DNA from: Caldimonas brevitalea
GTDB taxonomy: Bacteria > Pseudomonadota > Gammaproteobacteria > Burkholderiales > Burkholderiaceae_C
Assembly (NCBI RefSeq): GCF_001017435.1
Contig: NZ_CP011371.1
Coordinates: forward strand, 3,348,001 to 3,412,000
DNA: 64,000 nt
Reading direction: 5' to 3'
Positions 32,287-47,200 of the stretch are shown piece by piece; within the stretch, counting starts at the first letter, position 1, and every line of letters starts with the position of its first letter. A program made the translations under genes and the position numbers. The notes beneath the pieces are model-generated. The model saw only the letters and a list, made by a program, of their open reading frames with translations. It did no database searches and was not told the DNA's origin.

Positions 32287-35200
32287 ATGGCCACCGCCCC
32301 CTCCACACTCACCGGCAAGGTTTCCGCTGTCGTCGGGAAGGCGTATCTGAAATTGGCCGACGGCTCGATGCGCGAACTGAAGGTGGGCGACGTGATCCGC
32401 GAAGGTGACGTCGTGGTGGTGGCCGACAACGGTCGGGTCGAAATCACCGACGAGTCCGGCGCGGTGTACGTGCCACGCAGCGGCGAACCGCTGAGTCTGG
32501 CGGATCTCGACACCAGCGCTCCGTCCGGGCGCCGCGCGGCGGCAAATGCGGCGGTGGGTGACGACGACCTCGACCGGGCGATCGCGGCGGTGGACGCCGG
32601 GACCGATCCCAATGAAGCCCCTGCCGCTGGCCTGACCGGTGACGCGGGCGGCGGTGACGGCTTCGGCCCCGGGTTGCGCGTGGACCGTGTGAGTGAGGCG
32701 GTAACGCCCGCTGGGTTGGAGACCGGGACGGTGAACGCCGGCGCCGCGCCGCCGGTGCAGCAGACGACCGGCAGTGCGTTGGCGGCAGAGACCTCGTCCG
32801 CCCCGGCCCCGGCCCCGGCCCCGGCCCCGGCCCCGACCCCGACCCCCGCGCCCGCCCCGGCCCCGGCGGTCGTGTCGACTGGCGCCGGTGCGGTGAGCGA
32901 GGACGTCGCACTGTCCACCGGCGGCACCTTGGCCGCCTCCGACGCCGACAACCCCGGGCTCGCCTTCGTGCCGCAGACGGTCACCACCGCCTTTGGTCTG
33001 TTCTCGATCGACGCCGCAGGGGCTTGGACCTATCGGCTCGACAACACCACAGCGCAGAGCCTGGCCGACGGCGAAGTGCGCAGCGAAGCGGTCACGGTGG
33101 TGCTGACCGACGGCACCACCACACAGGTGCGCATCGACATCACCGGCCAGGACGACGCGGCCGTGGTGGGCGCTTCGCGCGCCGAGACGTCTGAAGACGG
33201 AACGTCGTCGCTTTCCGGCAGCCTGAGCGCGGCCGACATCGACAACCCGGGCCTGGCCTTCGTGCCGCAGGTGGCCGCCGGCGGCCTTGGCAGCTTCGCG
33301 GTGGACGCGGCGGGCAACTGGACTTACACGCTCGACCGCGGCCCCGCACAGGGTTTGGCTGCCGGCGCGGTACGGACCGAGAGTTTCGTCGTCGCGCTGA
33401 ACGATGGCTCGTCGACCACCGTGACCGTGTTGGTCTCCGGGGTGAACGACGCGCCGGCCGTGGTCAGCGCGCTGAACGGCGTGAGCAGCGTCGACGGCGC
33501 GGCCGTCTCGGTGAGCACCGCCGCCGCGTTCGCAGACGCCGATGCTGGCGACACCCTGCGCTTCTCGGCGACCGGCCTCCCCCCCGGCCTCAGCATCGAT
33601 CCCGCCACCGGCGTCATCTCCGGTGCCCTGCAGGCGGATGCCAGTGTGGCCGGGCCTTATCTGGTCAATGTCACGGCGACCGACGCGAGCGGTGCCACAG
33701 TCTCCCAAGGGTTCACGCTGGCAGTGCGCAACGCAGCGCCGGTGGGCACCGACCTGGCGGTTTCGGCTGCGGAAGACGGCACGCTGTCGGGCAGCGTGAC
33801 GGCGAACGACGCGGACGGCGACAGCTTGTTTTTCTCGAAGGCTTCGGACCCGGCGCATGGCACGGTGGTTGTGAACGCCAACGGCAGCTACACCTACACG
33901 CCCAACGCCGACTACAACGGCCCGGATTTGTTCACGGTCACCGTGACGGACGGCCAGGGTGGTGCCGACACGATGACGGTCAACGTCACGGTCACGGCTG
34001 GCAACGATGCGCCGGTGATCGTGGGCGCCCTGGCGAACCAGACTGGCACCGACGCCACCGCGGTCAGTATCCCGACCGCTGCCGGCTTCGCCGACATCGA
34101 CGCTGGCGACACGCTGACTTTCTCTGCCACCGGCTTGCCCGCTGGCTTGACCATCGACCCGGCCACGGGCGTCATCTCCGGCACCTTGGCGTCGAACGCC
34201 AGTGTCTCGGGCCCGTACTCTGTCAATGTCACGGCCACCGACACGGCGGGCGCCGCCGTCTCGCAGAGCTTCTCACTGACAGTCGGCAACCCCGCACCGG
34301 TCGCTGCTGATCAAACGCTCTCGACCACCGAAGACACCGCACGCACCGGCACCGTCACGGCAACTGATGCCGATGGCGACGCGCTCACGTTCACGAAGGC
34401 AACCGATCCGGCTCACGGCACAGTCGTCGTGAACGCCAACGGCAGCTACACCTACACGCCCAACGCCGACTACAACGGCCCCGATTCGTTCACCGTCACG
34501 GTGAACGACGGCCAAGACGGTGCCGACACGATGACGGTCAACGTCACGGTCACGGGTGGCAACGATGCCCCGGTGATCATCGGCGCTCTGTCCAACCAGG
34601 TTGGCACCGACGCCACCGCGGTGAGCATCCCCACCGCTGCCGGCTTCGCGGACATCGACGCTGGCGACACGCTGACTTTCTCGGCCACCGGCCTGCCCGC
34701 TGGCTTGACCATTGACCCGACCACCGGTGTTATCTCCGGCACCCTGGCCTCGAACGCCAGCGTCTCTGGCCCCTACACCGTCAACGTCACGGCCACCGAC
34801 GCGGCTGGCGCCGCCGTCTCGCAGAGTTTCTCGCTCACCGCCGGCAACCCGGCTCCGGTCGGTGCGGATCAAACGGTGTCGACCACCGAAGACACCGCCC
34901 GCACCGGCACCGTCACGGCCACCGATGCCGACGGCGATAGCTTGTCCTTCTCGAAGGCCTCGGACCCGGCTCACGGCACAGTCGTCGTGAACGCCAACGG
35001 CAGCTACACCTACACGCCCAACGCCGACTACAACGGCCCCGATTCGTTCACTGTTTCGGTGACCGACGACCAAGGCGGTGCCGACACGATGACGGTCAAC
35101 GTCACGGTCACGGCTGGCAACGACGCCCCTGTCATCGTGGGCGCGCTGGCCAACCAAATCGGTACCGACGCAACGGCAGTCAGCATCCCGACCGCTACCG

Positions 35201-38200
35201 GCTTCGCTGATATTGATGCCGGCGACAAGCTGACTTTCTCCGCCACCGGCCTACCCGCTGGCTTGACCATTGACCCGACCACCGGTGTCATCTCGGGCAC
35301 CTTGGCGTCGAACGCCAGTGTCTCCGGCCCGTACTCCGTCAACGTGACGGCGACCGACGCCGCCGGCGCTGCCGTCTCGCAGAGCTTCTCGCTCACGGTC
35401 GGCAACCCCGCACCGGTTGCTGCTGACCAAACGGTTTCGACCACTGAAGACACTGCCCGAACCGGCACCGTCACGGCAACGGATGCCGATGGCGACGCAC
35501 TGACGTTCTCGAAGGCCTCGGACCCGGCTCACGGCACAGTCGTCGTGAACGCCAACGGCAGCTACACCTACACGCCCAACGCCGACTACAACGGCGCCGA
35601 TTCGTTCACCGTCACCGTGACGGATGGCCAAGGCGGTGCCGACACGATGACGGTCAACGTCACGGTCACGGCTGGCAACGATGCCCCGGTGATCGTCGGC
35701 GCCCTGCCCAACCGGACCGGCACCGACGCCACTGCAGTCAGCATCTCCACCGCTGCCGGCTTCGCGGACATCGATGCTGGTGACACGCTGACTTTCTCCG
35801 CCACCGGCCTACCCGCTGGCTTGACCATCGACCCGGCCACCGGTGTCATCTCCGGCTCCTTGGCGTCGAACGCCAGTGTCTCGGGTCCCTACACCGTCAA
35901 CGTCACGACCACCGACGCCGCTGGCGCTGCCGTCTCGCAGAGCTTCTCGCTCACGGTCGGCAACCCCGCACCGGTTGCTGCTGATCAAACGGTTTCGACC
36001 ACTGAAGACACTGCCCGAACCGGCTCCGTCACGGCAACTGATGCCGATGGCGACGCGCTCATGTTCACGAAGGCAACCGATCCGAGTCACGGCACCGTGG
36101 TGGTCGCCGCCAACGGCAGCTACACCTACACGCCCAACGCCGACTACAACGGCGCCGATTCGTTCACCGTCACGGTGACCGATGGTCAAGGCGGTGCCGA
36201 CACGATGACGGTCAACGTCACCGTCACCGCCGGCAACGACGCCCCTGTCATCGTGGGTGCGCTGACCAACCAGAGCGGCACCGATGCCACTGCGGTCAGC
36301 ATTCCGACTGCTGCAGGCTTCGCCGACATCGATGTCGGCGACACGCTGACCTACTCCGCCACTGGCCTGCCCGCTGGCTTGACCATCGACCCGGCTACCG
36401 GTGTCATCTCCGGCACATTGGCCTCGAACGCCAGCGTCTCAGGCCCATACTCCGTCAATGTCACGGCCACCGACGCGGCTGGCGCCGCCGTCTCGCAGAA
36501 CTTCTCGCTCACGGTCGGCAACCCGGCTCCGGTCGCTAACGACCAGACGCTCTCAACCAACGAAGACACCGCTCGCAACGGCACCGTCACGGCCACTGAT
36601 GTCGATGGCGACGCACTGACGTTCTCGAAGGCCTCCGATCCGGCTCACGGCACAGTCGTCGTGAACGCCAACGGCAGCTACACCTACACGCCCAACGCCA
36701 ACTACAACGGCGCCGACTCGTTCACGGTCACCGTGAGCGACGGCCAAGGCGGGGCCGACACGATGACAGTCAGTGTCACGGTCACCGCAGGCAACGACGC
36801 CCCTGTCATCGTGGGCGCGCTGACCAACCAGACCGGCACCGATGCCACTGCGGTCAGCATTCCGACTGCTGCAGGCTTCGTAGACATCGATGCCGGCGAC
36901 ACGCTGACCTACTCCGCCACGGGCCTGCCCGCTGGCTTGACGATCGATCCGACTACCGGTGTCATCTCTGGCACCTTGGCGTCGAACGCCAGCGTCACGG
37001 GTCCCTACACCGTTAACGTCACGGCCACCGACGTGGCTGGCGCTGCTGTCTCGCAGAGCTTCTCACTGACGGTCGGCAACCCTGCACCGGTCGCTGCTGA
37101 CCAAACAGTGTCGACGACCGAAGACACGGCTCGCACCGGCACCGTCACGGCAACTGATGCCGATGGCGACGGGCTCACGTTCACGAAGGCCTCCGATCCG
37201 GCTCACGGCACAGTCGTCGTTAACGCCAACGGTAGCTACACCTATACGCCCAACGCCGACTACAACGGCGCCGATTCGTTCACTGTGACGGTGACCGACG
37301 GCCAAGGCGGCGCTGACACGATGACGGTCAACGTCACGGTCACGGCTGCCAACGACGCCCCGGTGATCGTCGGCGCTCTGGCCAACCAAACCGGTACCGA
37401 CGCCATCGCGGTCAGCATCCCGACCGCTGCCGGCTTCGCGGACATCGATGCTGGTGACACGCTGAGTTTCTCCGCCAACGGCCTGCCCGCTGGCTTGACG
37501 ATCGATCCGGCCACCGGTGTCATCTCTGGCACCTTGGCGTCGAACGCCAGTGTCTCCGGTCCGTACTCTGTCAATGTCACCGCCACCGACGCCGCTGGCG
37601 CCGCCGTCTCGCAGAGCTTCTCGCTCACGGTCGGCAACCCCGCACCGGTTGCTAGCGACCAGACGCTGTCCACCGGCGAAGACACGGCCCGTACCGGTAC
37701 CGTCACGGCCACTGATGCCGACGGCGACACCTTGTCCTTCTCGAAGGCCTCCGACCCGGCGCATGGCACCGTGGTTGTGAACGCCAACGGTAGCTACACC
37801 TACACGCCTAACGCCAACTACAACGGCGCCGACTCGTTCACGGTTTCGGTGACCGACGGCCAAGGCGGTGCCGACACGATGACGGTCAACGTCACGGTCA
37901 CCGCTGGCAACGATGCCCCGGTGATCGTCGGCGCTCTGGCCAACCAAACCGGTACCGACGCAACCGCGGTCAGCATCCCGACCGCTGCCGGTTTCGCTGA
38001 TATTGATGCCGGCGACACGCTGACTTTCTCGGCCACCGGCCTGCCTTCCGGGTTGACCATCGACCCCGCCACCGGTGTCATCTCTGGCACCTTGGCCTCG
38101 AACGCCAGTGTCTCCGGCCCGTACTCCGTCAACGTCACCGCCACCGACGCGGCTGGCGCCGCCGTTTCGCAGAGCTTCTCGCTGACGGTCGGCAACCCCG

Positions 38201-41200
38201 CACCGGTCGCTGCTGATCAAACGCTCTCTACCAGCGAAGACACTGCTCGCACCGGCACCGTCACGGCAACTGATGCCGATGGCGATACCTTGTCCTTCTC
38301 GAAGGCCTCGGACCCGGCTCACGGTACCGTGGTGGTGAACGCCAACGGCAGCTACACCTACACGCCCAACGCCAACTACAACGGCGCCGACTCGTTCACG
38401 GTCACCGTGACCGACAGCCAGGGTGGTGCCGACACGATGACGGTCAACGTCACGGTCACGGCTGGCAACGATGCCCCGGTGATCGTGGGCGCGCTGGTCA
38501 ATCAGACCGGCACTGACGCCACTGCGGTCAGCATCCCGACCGCTGCAGGCTTCGCGGACATCGACGCCGGCGACACGCTGACTTTCTCTGCCACTGGCCT
38601 GCCCGCTGGCTTGACGATCGATCCGGCCACCGGTGTCATCTCTGGCACCTTGGCGTCGAACGCCAGTGTCTCGGGCCCGTACTCCGTCAATGTCACGGCC
38701 ACCGACGCCGCTGGCGCTGCTGTCTCGCAGAGCTTCTCGCTCACGGTCGGCAACCCCGCACCGGTCGGAGCTGATCAAACGGTTTCGACCAACGAAGACA
38801 CCGCGCGCACCGGCACCGTCACGGCCACTGATGCGGACGGCGACACCTTGTCCTTCTCGAAGGCCTCCGACCCGGCGCATGGCACCGTGGTTGTGAACGC
38901 CAACGGCAGCTACACCTATACGCCCAACGCCGACTACAACGGCCCGGATTCGTTCAACGTCACGGTGACCGATGGCCAAGGCGGCACCGACACGATGACG
39001 GTCAACGTCACGGTCACGGCAGGCAACGACGCTCCTGTCATCGTCGGTGCCCTGGCGAACCAGGTTGGCACCGACGCCACCGCGGTGAGCATCCCCACTG
39101 CGGCTGGCTTCGCGGACATCGATGCCGGCGACACGCTGACTTTCTCCGCCACCGGCCTGCCCGCTGGCTTGACGATCGATCCGGCCACCGGTGTCATCTC
39201 CGGCACCTTGGCGTTGAACGCCAGTGTCTCCGGCCCGTACTCCGTCAATGTCACGGCCACCGACGCCGCTGGCGCTGCCGTCTCGCAGAACTTCTCGCTC
39301 ACCGTCGGCAACCCGGCTCCGGTCGCTAACGACCAGACGGTCTCGACCAACGAAGACACCGCTCGCAGCGGCACCGTCACGGCCACTGATGCCGACGGCG
39401 ACGCACTGACGTTCTCGAAGGCAACCGATCCGGCTCACGGCACAGTCGTTGTGAACGCCAACGGCAGCTACACCTACACGCCCAACGCCAACTACAACGG
39501 CGCCGACTCGTTCACGGTCACCGTGAGCGACGGCCAAGGCGGGGCCGACACGATGACAGTCAGTGTCACGGTCACGGCCGGCAACGACGCCCCTGTCATC
39601 GTGGGCGCGCTGACCAACCAGAGCGGCACCGATGCCACTGCGGTCAGCATCCCGACTGCAGCTGGCTTCGCAGACATCGATGCCGGCGACACGCTGACCT
39701 ACTCCGCCACGGGCTTGCCCGCTGGCTTGACCATCGACCCGGCCACCGGTGTCATCTCCGGCACTTTGGCGTCGAACGCCAGTGTCTCTGGTCCGTACAC
39801 GGTAAACGTGACGGCCACCGACGCCGCTGGCGCCGCCGTCTCGCAGAACTTCTCGCTGACCGTCGGCAATCCCGCGCCAGTAGCGGCAGACGCGTCGTTC
39901 TCAACAGACGAAGATACGCTCCTGACTGGCGCCCTCTCCGCCACCGACGCTGATCACGATGCCCTGACTTTCACCAAGACCAGTGAGCCGGCTCACGGCA
40001 CGGTCACGGTCAACACCGACGGCTCCTACACCTACACGCCCGACGCCAACTTCCGTGGCAATGACAGCTTCACGGTCCAGGTATCGGACGGCCAGGGCGG
40101 CGTCGACACGTTCACCGTTTCGGTGAACGTCGACTCCAGTAATGACGCGCCCGTCATCGTCGGCGTGCTGCCCAACCAGGCCGGCACCGACGCCACCGCG
40201 GTCAGCATTCCCACTGCGGCCGGCTTCGCCGACATCGACGCCGGCGACACGCTGACCTACTCCGCTACCGGCCTGCCCGCCGGCTTGACCATCGATCCGG
40301 CCACCGGTGTTATCTCCGGCACCCTGGGCTCTGACGCCAGCGTCTCGGGGTCATACTCCGTCAATGTCACGGCGACCGACGCCGCCGGCGCTGCCGTCTC
40401 GCAAAGCTTCTCGCTCACCGTCGGCAATCCGGCTCCGGTCGCTGCTGACCAAACGGTGTCGACCACCGAAGACACTGCTCGCACCGGCACCGTCACCGCG
40501 GCTGATGCCGATGGCGACACCTTGTCCTTCTCGAAGGCCTCCGATCCGGCTCACGGCACCGTGGTTGTGAACGCCAACGGCAGCTACACCTACACGCCCA
40601 ACGCCAACTACAACGGCGCCGATTCGTTCACCGTCACCGTGAGCGACGGCCAAGGCGGTGCCGACACGATGACCGTCAACGTCACCGTCACGGCCAGCAA
40701 CGACGCCCCTGTCATCGTGGGCGCGCTGACCAACCAGAACGGCACCGATGCCACTGCGGTCAGCATTCCGACTGCTGCAGGCTTCGCCGACATCGATGCC
40801 GGCGACACGCTGACCTACTCCGCCACCGGCCTGCCCGCTGGCTTGACCATCGACCCCGCCACCGGTGTCATCTCCGGCACCTTGGCGTCGAACGCCAGTG
40901 TCTCTGGTCCGTACACGGTGAACGTGACGGCCACCGACGCCGCTGGCGCTGCCGTCTCGCAAAGCTTCTCGCTCACGGTCGGCAACCCGGCTCCGGTCGC
41001 TAACGACCAGACGGTCTCGACCAACGAAGACACCGCACGCACCGGCACCGTCACGGCAACTGATGCCGATGGCGACGCGCTCACGTTCACGAAGGCAACC
41101 GATCCGGCTCACGGCACAGTCGTCGTGAACGCCAGCGGCAGCTACACCTACACGCCCAACGCCAACTACAGCGGCGCCGATTCGTTCACTGTTTCGGTGA

Positions 41201-44200
41201 GCGACGGCCAAGGCGGTACCGACACGATGACGGTCAATGTCACCGTCACGGCGGGCAACGATGCCCCTGTCATCGTGGGCGCGCTGGCGAACCAGGTTGG
41301 CACCGATGCCACCGCCGTCAGCATCCCGACCGCAGTTGGCTTCGCGGACATCGATGCCGGCGACACGCTGACTTTCTCCGCCACCGGCCTGCCCGCTGGC
41401 TTGACCATCGATCCGGCTACCGGTGTCATCTCCGGCACCTTGGCGTTGAACGCCAGTGTCTCCGGCCCGTACTCCGTCAATGTCACGGCCACCGACGCTG
41501 CCGGCGCTGCTGTTTCGCAGAGCTTCTCGCTGACCGTCGGAAATCCCGCACCCGTTGCTAACGACCAGACGCTGTCGACTAGCGAAGACACCGCCGGCAC
41601 CGGCACCGTCACGGCAGCTGATGCCGATAGCGACGCATTGACGTTCTCGAAGGCCTCCGACCCGGCTCACGGCACAGTCGTCGTGAACGCCAACGGTAGC
41701 TACACCTATACGCCCAACGCCGACTACAACGGCACCGACTCGTTCACCGTCACGGTGGCGGACGGCCAAGGCGGTGCCGACACGATGACGGTCAACGTCA
41801 CGGTCACGGCAGGCAACGACGCCCCGGTGATCGTCGGCGCGTTGGTCAATCAGACCGGCACCGACGCCACCCCGGTCAGCATTCCGACTGCTGCCGGCTT
41901 CGCAGACATCGATGCCAGCGACACGCTCACTTTCTCCGCGACCGGCCTGCCCGCAGGCTTGACCATCGATCCGGCCACCGGTGTCATCTCCGGCATCTTG
42001 GCGTCGAACGCCAGTGTCTCCGGCCCGTACTCCGTCAATGTCACGGCCACCGACGCGGCCGGCGCTGCTGTCTCGCAGAGCTTCTCGCTCACGATCGGCA
42101 ACCCCGCACCGGTCGGAGCTGATCAAACGGTTTCGACCACCGAAGACACCGCGCGCACCGGCACCGTCACGGCCACTGATGCGGACGGCGACACCTTGTC
42201 CTTCTCGAAGGCCTCCGACCCGGCGCATGGCACCGTGGTTGTGAACGCCAACGGCAGCTACACCTATACGCCCAACGCCGACTACAACGGCCCGGATTCG
42301 TTCAACGTCACAGTGACCGATGGCCAAGGCGGTGCCGACACGATGACGGTCAACGTCACGGTCACGGCTGGCAACGATGCCCCGGTAATCGTCGGCGCTC
42401 TGCCCAACCGGACCGGCACCGACGCCACTGCAGTCAGCATCCCCACCGCTGCCGGCTTCGCGGACATCGATGCTGGTGACACGCTGACCTTCTCGGCCAC
42501 CGGCCTGCCCGCTGGCTTGACCATCGATCCGGCCACCGGTGTCATCTCGGGCACCTTGGCGTCGAACGCCAGCGTCACGGGCCCGTACTCCGTCAATGTC
42601 ACCGCCACCGACGCCGCTGGGGCTGCCGTCTCGCAGAGCTTCTCGCTGACGGTCGGCAACCCTGCACCGGTCGCTGCTGACCAAACGGTTTCGACCACTG
42701 AAGACACTGCTCGCACCGACACCGTCACCGCGACGGATGCCGATGGCGACGCGCTCACGTTCATGAAGGCAACCGATCCGGCTCACGGCACAGTCGTCGT
42801 GAACGCCAACGGCAGCTACACCTACACGCCCAACGCCGACTACAACGGCCCGGATTCGTTCACCGTCACCGTGACCGACAGCCAAGGCGGTGCTGACACG
42901 ATGACGGTCAACGTCACCGTCACCGCGGGCAACGACGCCCCTGTCATCGTGGGCGCGCTGACCAACCAGAGCGGCACCGATGCCACTGCGGTCAGCATTC
43001 CGACTGCTGCAGGCTTCGCCGACATCGATGCCGGCGACACGCTGACCTACTCCGCCACCGGCCTGCCCGCTGGCTTGACCATCGACCCCGCCACCGGTGT
43101 CATCTCCGGCACGCTCGCGTCGAACGCCAGCGTCTCCGGCCCGTACTCCGTCAACGTCACGGCCACCGACGCCGCCGGCGCTGCCGTCTCGCAGAGCTTC
43201 TCGCTCACCGTCGGCAATCCGGCTCCGGTCGGAGCTGACCAAACGGTGTCGACCACCGAAGACACTGCTCGCACCGGCACCGTCACGGCAACTGATGCCG
43301 ATGGCGACGTGCTCACGTTCACGAAAGCGACCGACCCGAGTCACGGCACCGTGGTGGTCGCCGCCAACGGTAGCTACACCTACACGCCCAACGCCAACTA
43401 CAACGGCCCGGATTCGTTCACCGTCACCGTGACCGACGGCCAAGGCGGCGCTGACACGATGACGGTCAACGTGACCGTCACCGCGGGCAACGATGCCCCG
43501 GTGATCGTTGGTGTCTTGGCCAATCAGACCGGCGCCGATGCAACCGCGGTGAGCATCCCCACCGCTGCCGGTTTCGCTGATATAGATGCGGGCGACACGC
43601 TGACTTTCTCTGCCACCGGCCTGCCCGCTGGCTTGACCGTCGATCCGGCTACCGGTGTCATCTCCGGCACCTTGGCGTCGAACGCCAGTGTCTTGGGTCC
43701 CTACACCGTCAACGTCACGGCCACCGACGCCGCGGGCGCTGCCGTCTCGCAGAGCTTCTCGCTCACGGTTGGCAACCCGGCTCCGGTCGCTGCTGACCAA
43801 ACGCTCTCTACCAGCGAAGACACCGCCGGCACCGGCACCGTCACTGCGACGGATGCCGACGGCGATAGCTTGTCCTTCTCGAAGGCCTCCGACCCGGCTC
43901 ACGGCACCGTGGTTGTGAACGCCAATGGCAGCTACACCTATACGCCAAACGCTGACTACAACGGCCCCGATTCGTTCACTGTTTCGGTGACCGACGACCA
44001 AGGCGGTGCCGACACGATGACGGTCAACGTCACGGTCACGGCTGGCAACGACGCCCCTGTCATCGTGGGCGCCCTGCTAAATCAGACTGGCACCGACGCT
44101 ACGGCCGTCAGCATCCCCACTGCGGCTGGCTTCGCCGACATCGATGCCGCCGACACGCTGACCTTCTCCGCCACCGGCCTGCCCGCTGGCTTGACCATCG

Positions 44201-47200
44201 ATCCGGCCACCGGTGTCATCTCGGGCACCTTGGCGTCGAACGCCAGTGTCTCCGGCCCGTACTCCGTCAATGTCACCGCCACTGACGCGGCCAGCGCTGC
44301 TGTCTCGCAGAGCTTCTCGCTCACGGTCGGCAACCCCGCACCGGTCGGGGCTGAGCAAGCGGTGTCGACCACTGAAGACACTGCCCGAACCGGCACCGTC
44401 ACGGCAACTGATGTCGATGGCGACGCACTGACGTTCTCGAAGGCAACCGATCCGGCTCACGGCACAGTCGTGGTGAACGCCAACGGCAGCTACACCTACA
44501 CGCCCAACGCCGATTACAACGGGCCGGATTCGTTCACGGTCACCGTGACCGACAGCCAAGGCGGTGCTGACACGATGACGGTCAACGTCACGGTCACTGC
44601 TGGCAACGACGTCCCTGTCATCGTGGGCGCGCTGGCCAACCAGACTGGCACCGATGCCACTGCAGTCAGCATCCCCACCGCTGCAGGCTTCGCGGACATC
44701 GATGCCGGCGACACGCTGACTTTCTCCGCCACCGGCCTGCCCGCTGGCTTGACCATCGACCCAGCCACCGGTGTCATCTCCGGCACGCTCGCGTCGAACG
44801 CCAGCGTCTCCGGCCCGTACTCCGTCAATGTCACGGCCACCGACGCCGCCGGCGCCGCTGTCTCGCAGAGCTTCTCGCTCACCGTCGGCAATCCGGCGCC
44901 GGTCGGAGCTGACCAAACGGTCTCCACCACCGAAGACACCGCCCGCACCGGCACCGTCACCGCCACTGACGCCGATGGCGACAACTTGTCCTTCTCGAAG
45001 GCAACCGATCCGGCTCATGGCACAGTCGTCGTGAACGCCAACGGTAGCTACACCTACACGCCCAACGCCAACTACAACGGCCCGGATTCGTTCACCGTCA
45101 TGGTGACCGATGGCCAAGGCGGTGCTGACACGATGACGGTCGACGTCACGGTCACGGCTGCCAACGACGCTCCTGTCATCGTGGGCGCGCTGGTCAATCA
45201 GACTGGCACCGACGCCACAGCCGTCAGCATCCCGACTGCTGCTGGCTTCGCGGACATCGATGCCGGCGACACTCTGACTTTCTCGGCCACGGGTTTGCCC
45301 GCTGGCTTGACCATCGACCCCGCCACCGGTGTCATCTCCGGCACCTTGGCGTCAAACGCCAGTGTCACTGGTCCGTACACGGTGAACGTGACGGCCACTG
45401 ACGCCGCTGGCGCTGCCGTCTCGCAGAGCTTCTCGCTCACCGTCGGCAACCCCGCGCCGGTTGCTAGCGACCAGACGCTGTCCACTAGCGAAGACACGGC
45501 CCGCACCGGTACCTTCACCGCGACTGATGCCGACGGCGACACCTTGTCCTTCTCGAAGGCCTCCGACCCGGCTCACGGCACGGTCGTCGTCAACGCCAAC
45601 GGTAGCTACACCTACACGCCCAACGCCGACTACAACGGCCCCGATTCGTTCACTGTCACGGTGACCGACGGCCAAGGCGGTACCGACACGATGACGGTCA
45701 ACGTCACGGTCACGGCAGGCAACGACGCCCCTGTCATCGTGGGCGCCCTGGCGAACCAGGTTGGCACCGACGCCACCGCGGTGAGCATCCCCACTGCTGC
45801 CGGCTTCGCAGACATCGATGCCAGCGACACGCTGACTTTCTCTGCCACTGGCCTGCCCGCTGGCTTGACGATCGATCCGGCCACCGGTGTCATCTCCGGC
45901 ACCTTGGCGTCGAACTCCAGTGTCACGGGCCCCTACACGGTTAACGTCACGGCCACCGACGCTGCCGGCGCTGCCGTCTCGCAGAGCTTCTCGCTGACGG
46001 TCGGCAACCCGGCACCGGTCGGGGCTGACCAAGCGGTGTCAACGACCGAAGACACGGCTCGCAGCGGCACCGTCACCGCGACGGATGCCGATGGCGACAC
46101 ACTGACGTTCACGAAGGCCTCCGACCCGGCTCACGGCACAGTCGTCGTGAATGCCAACGGCAGCTACACCTACACGCCCAACGCCAACTACAACGGCCCC
46201 GATTCGTTCACGGTCACCGTGACCGACAGCCAAGGCGGTGCTGACACGATGACGGTCAACGTCACCGTCACCGCCGGCAACGACGCCCCTGTCATCGTGG
46301 GCGCGCTGACCAACCAGAGCGGCACCGATGCCACTGCGGTCAGCATCCCGACCGCTGCAGGCTTCGCGGACATCGACGCCGGCGACACGCTGACTTTCTC
46401 TGCCACTGGCCTGCCCGCTGGCTTGACGATCGATCCGGCCACCGGTGTCATCTCTGGCACCTTGGCGTCGAACGCCAGTGTCTCCGGCCCGTACTCCGTC
46501 AATGTCACGGCCACCGACGCCGCTGGCGCTGCTGTCTCGCAGAGCTTCTCGCTCACGGTCGGCAACCCCGCACCGGTCGGAGCTGATCAAACGGTTTCGA
46601 CCAACGAAGACACCGCGCGCACCGGCACCGTCACGGCCGCTGATGCGGACGGCGACACCTTGTCCTTCTCGAAGGCCTCCGACCCGGCGCATGGCACCGT
46701 GGTTGTGAACGCCAACGGCAGCTACACCTATACGCCCAACGCCGACTACAACGGCCCGGATTCGTTCAACGTCACGGTGACCGATGGCCAAGGCGGCACC
46801 GACACGATGACGGTCAACGTCACGGTCACGGCTGGCAACGATGCCCCGGTGATCGTCGGCGCTCTGCCCAACCGGACCGGCACCGACGCCACTGCAGTCA
46901 GCATCCCCACCGCTGCCGGCTTCGCGGACATCGATGCTGGTGACACGCTGACCTTCTCGGCCACCGGCCTGCCCGCTGGCTTGACTATCGACCCGGCCAC
47001 CGGTGTCATCTCTGGCACCTTGGCGTCGAACGCCAGTGTCACTGGTCCCTACACCGTTAGCGTCACGGCCACCGACGCCGCTGGCGCCGCCGTCTCGCAG
47101 AGCTTCTCGCTGACGGTCGGCAACCCTGCACCGGTCGCTGCTGACCAAACGGTTTCGACCACTGAAGACACTGCCCGAACCGGCTCCGTCACGGCGACGG

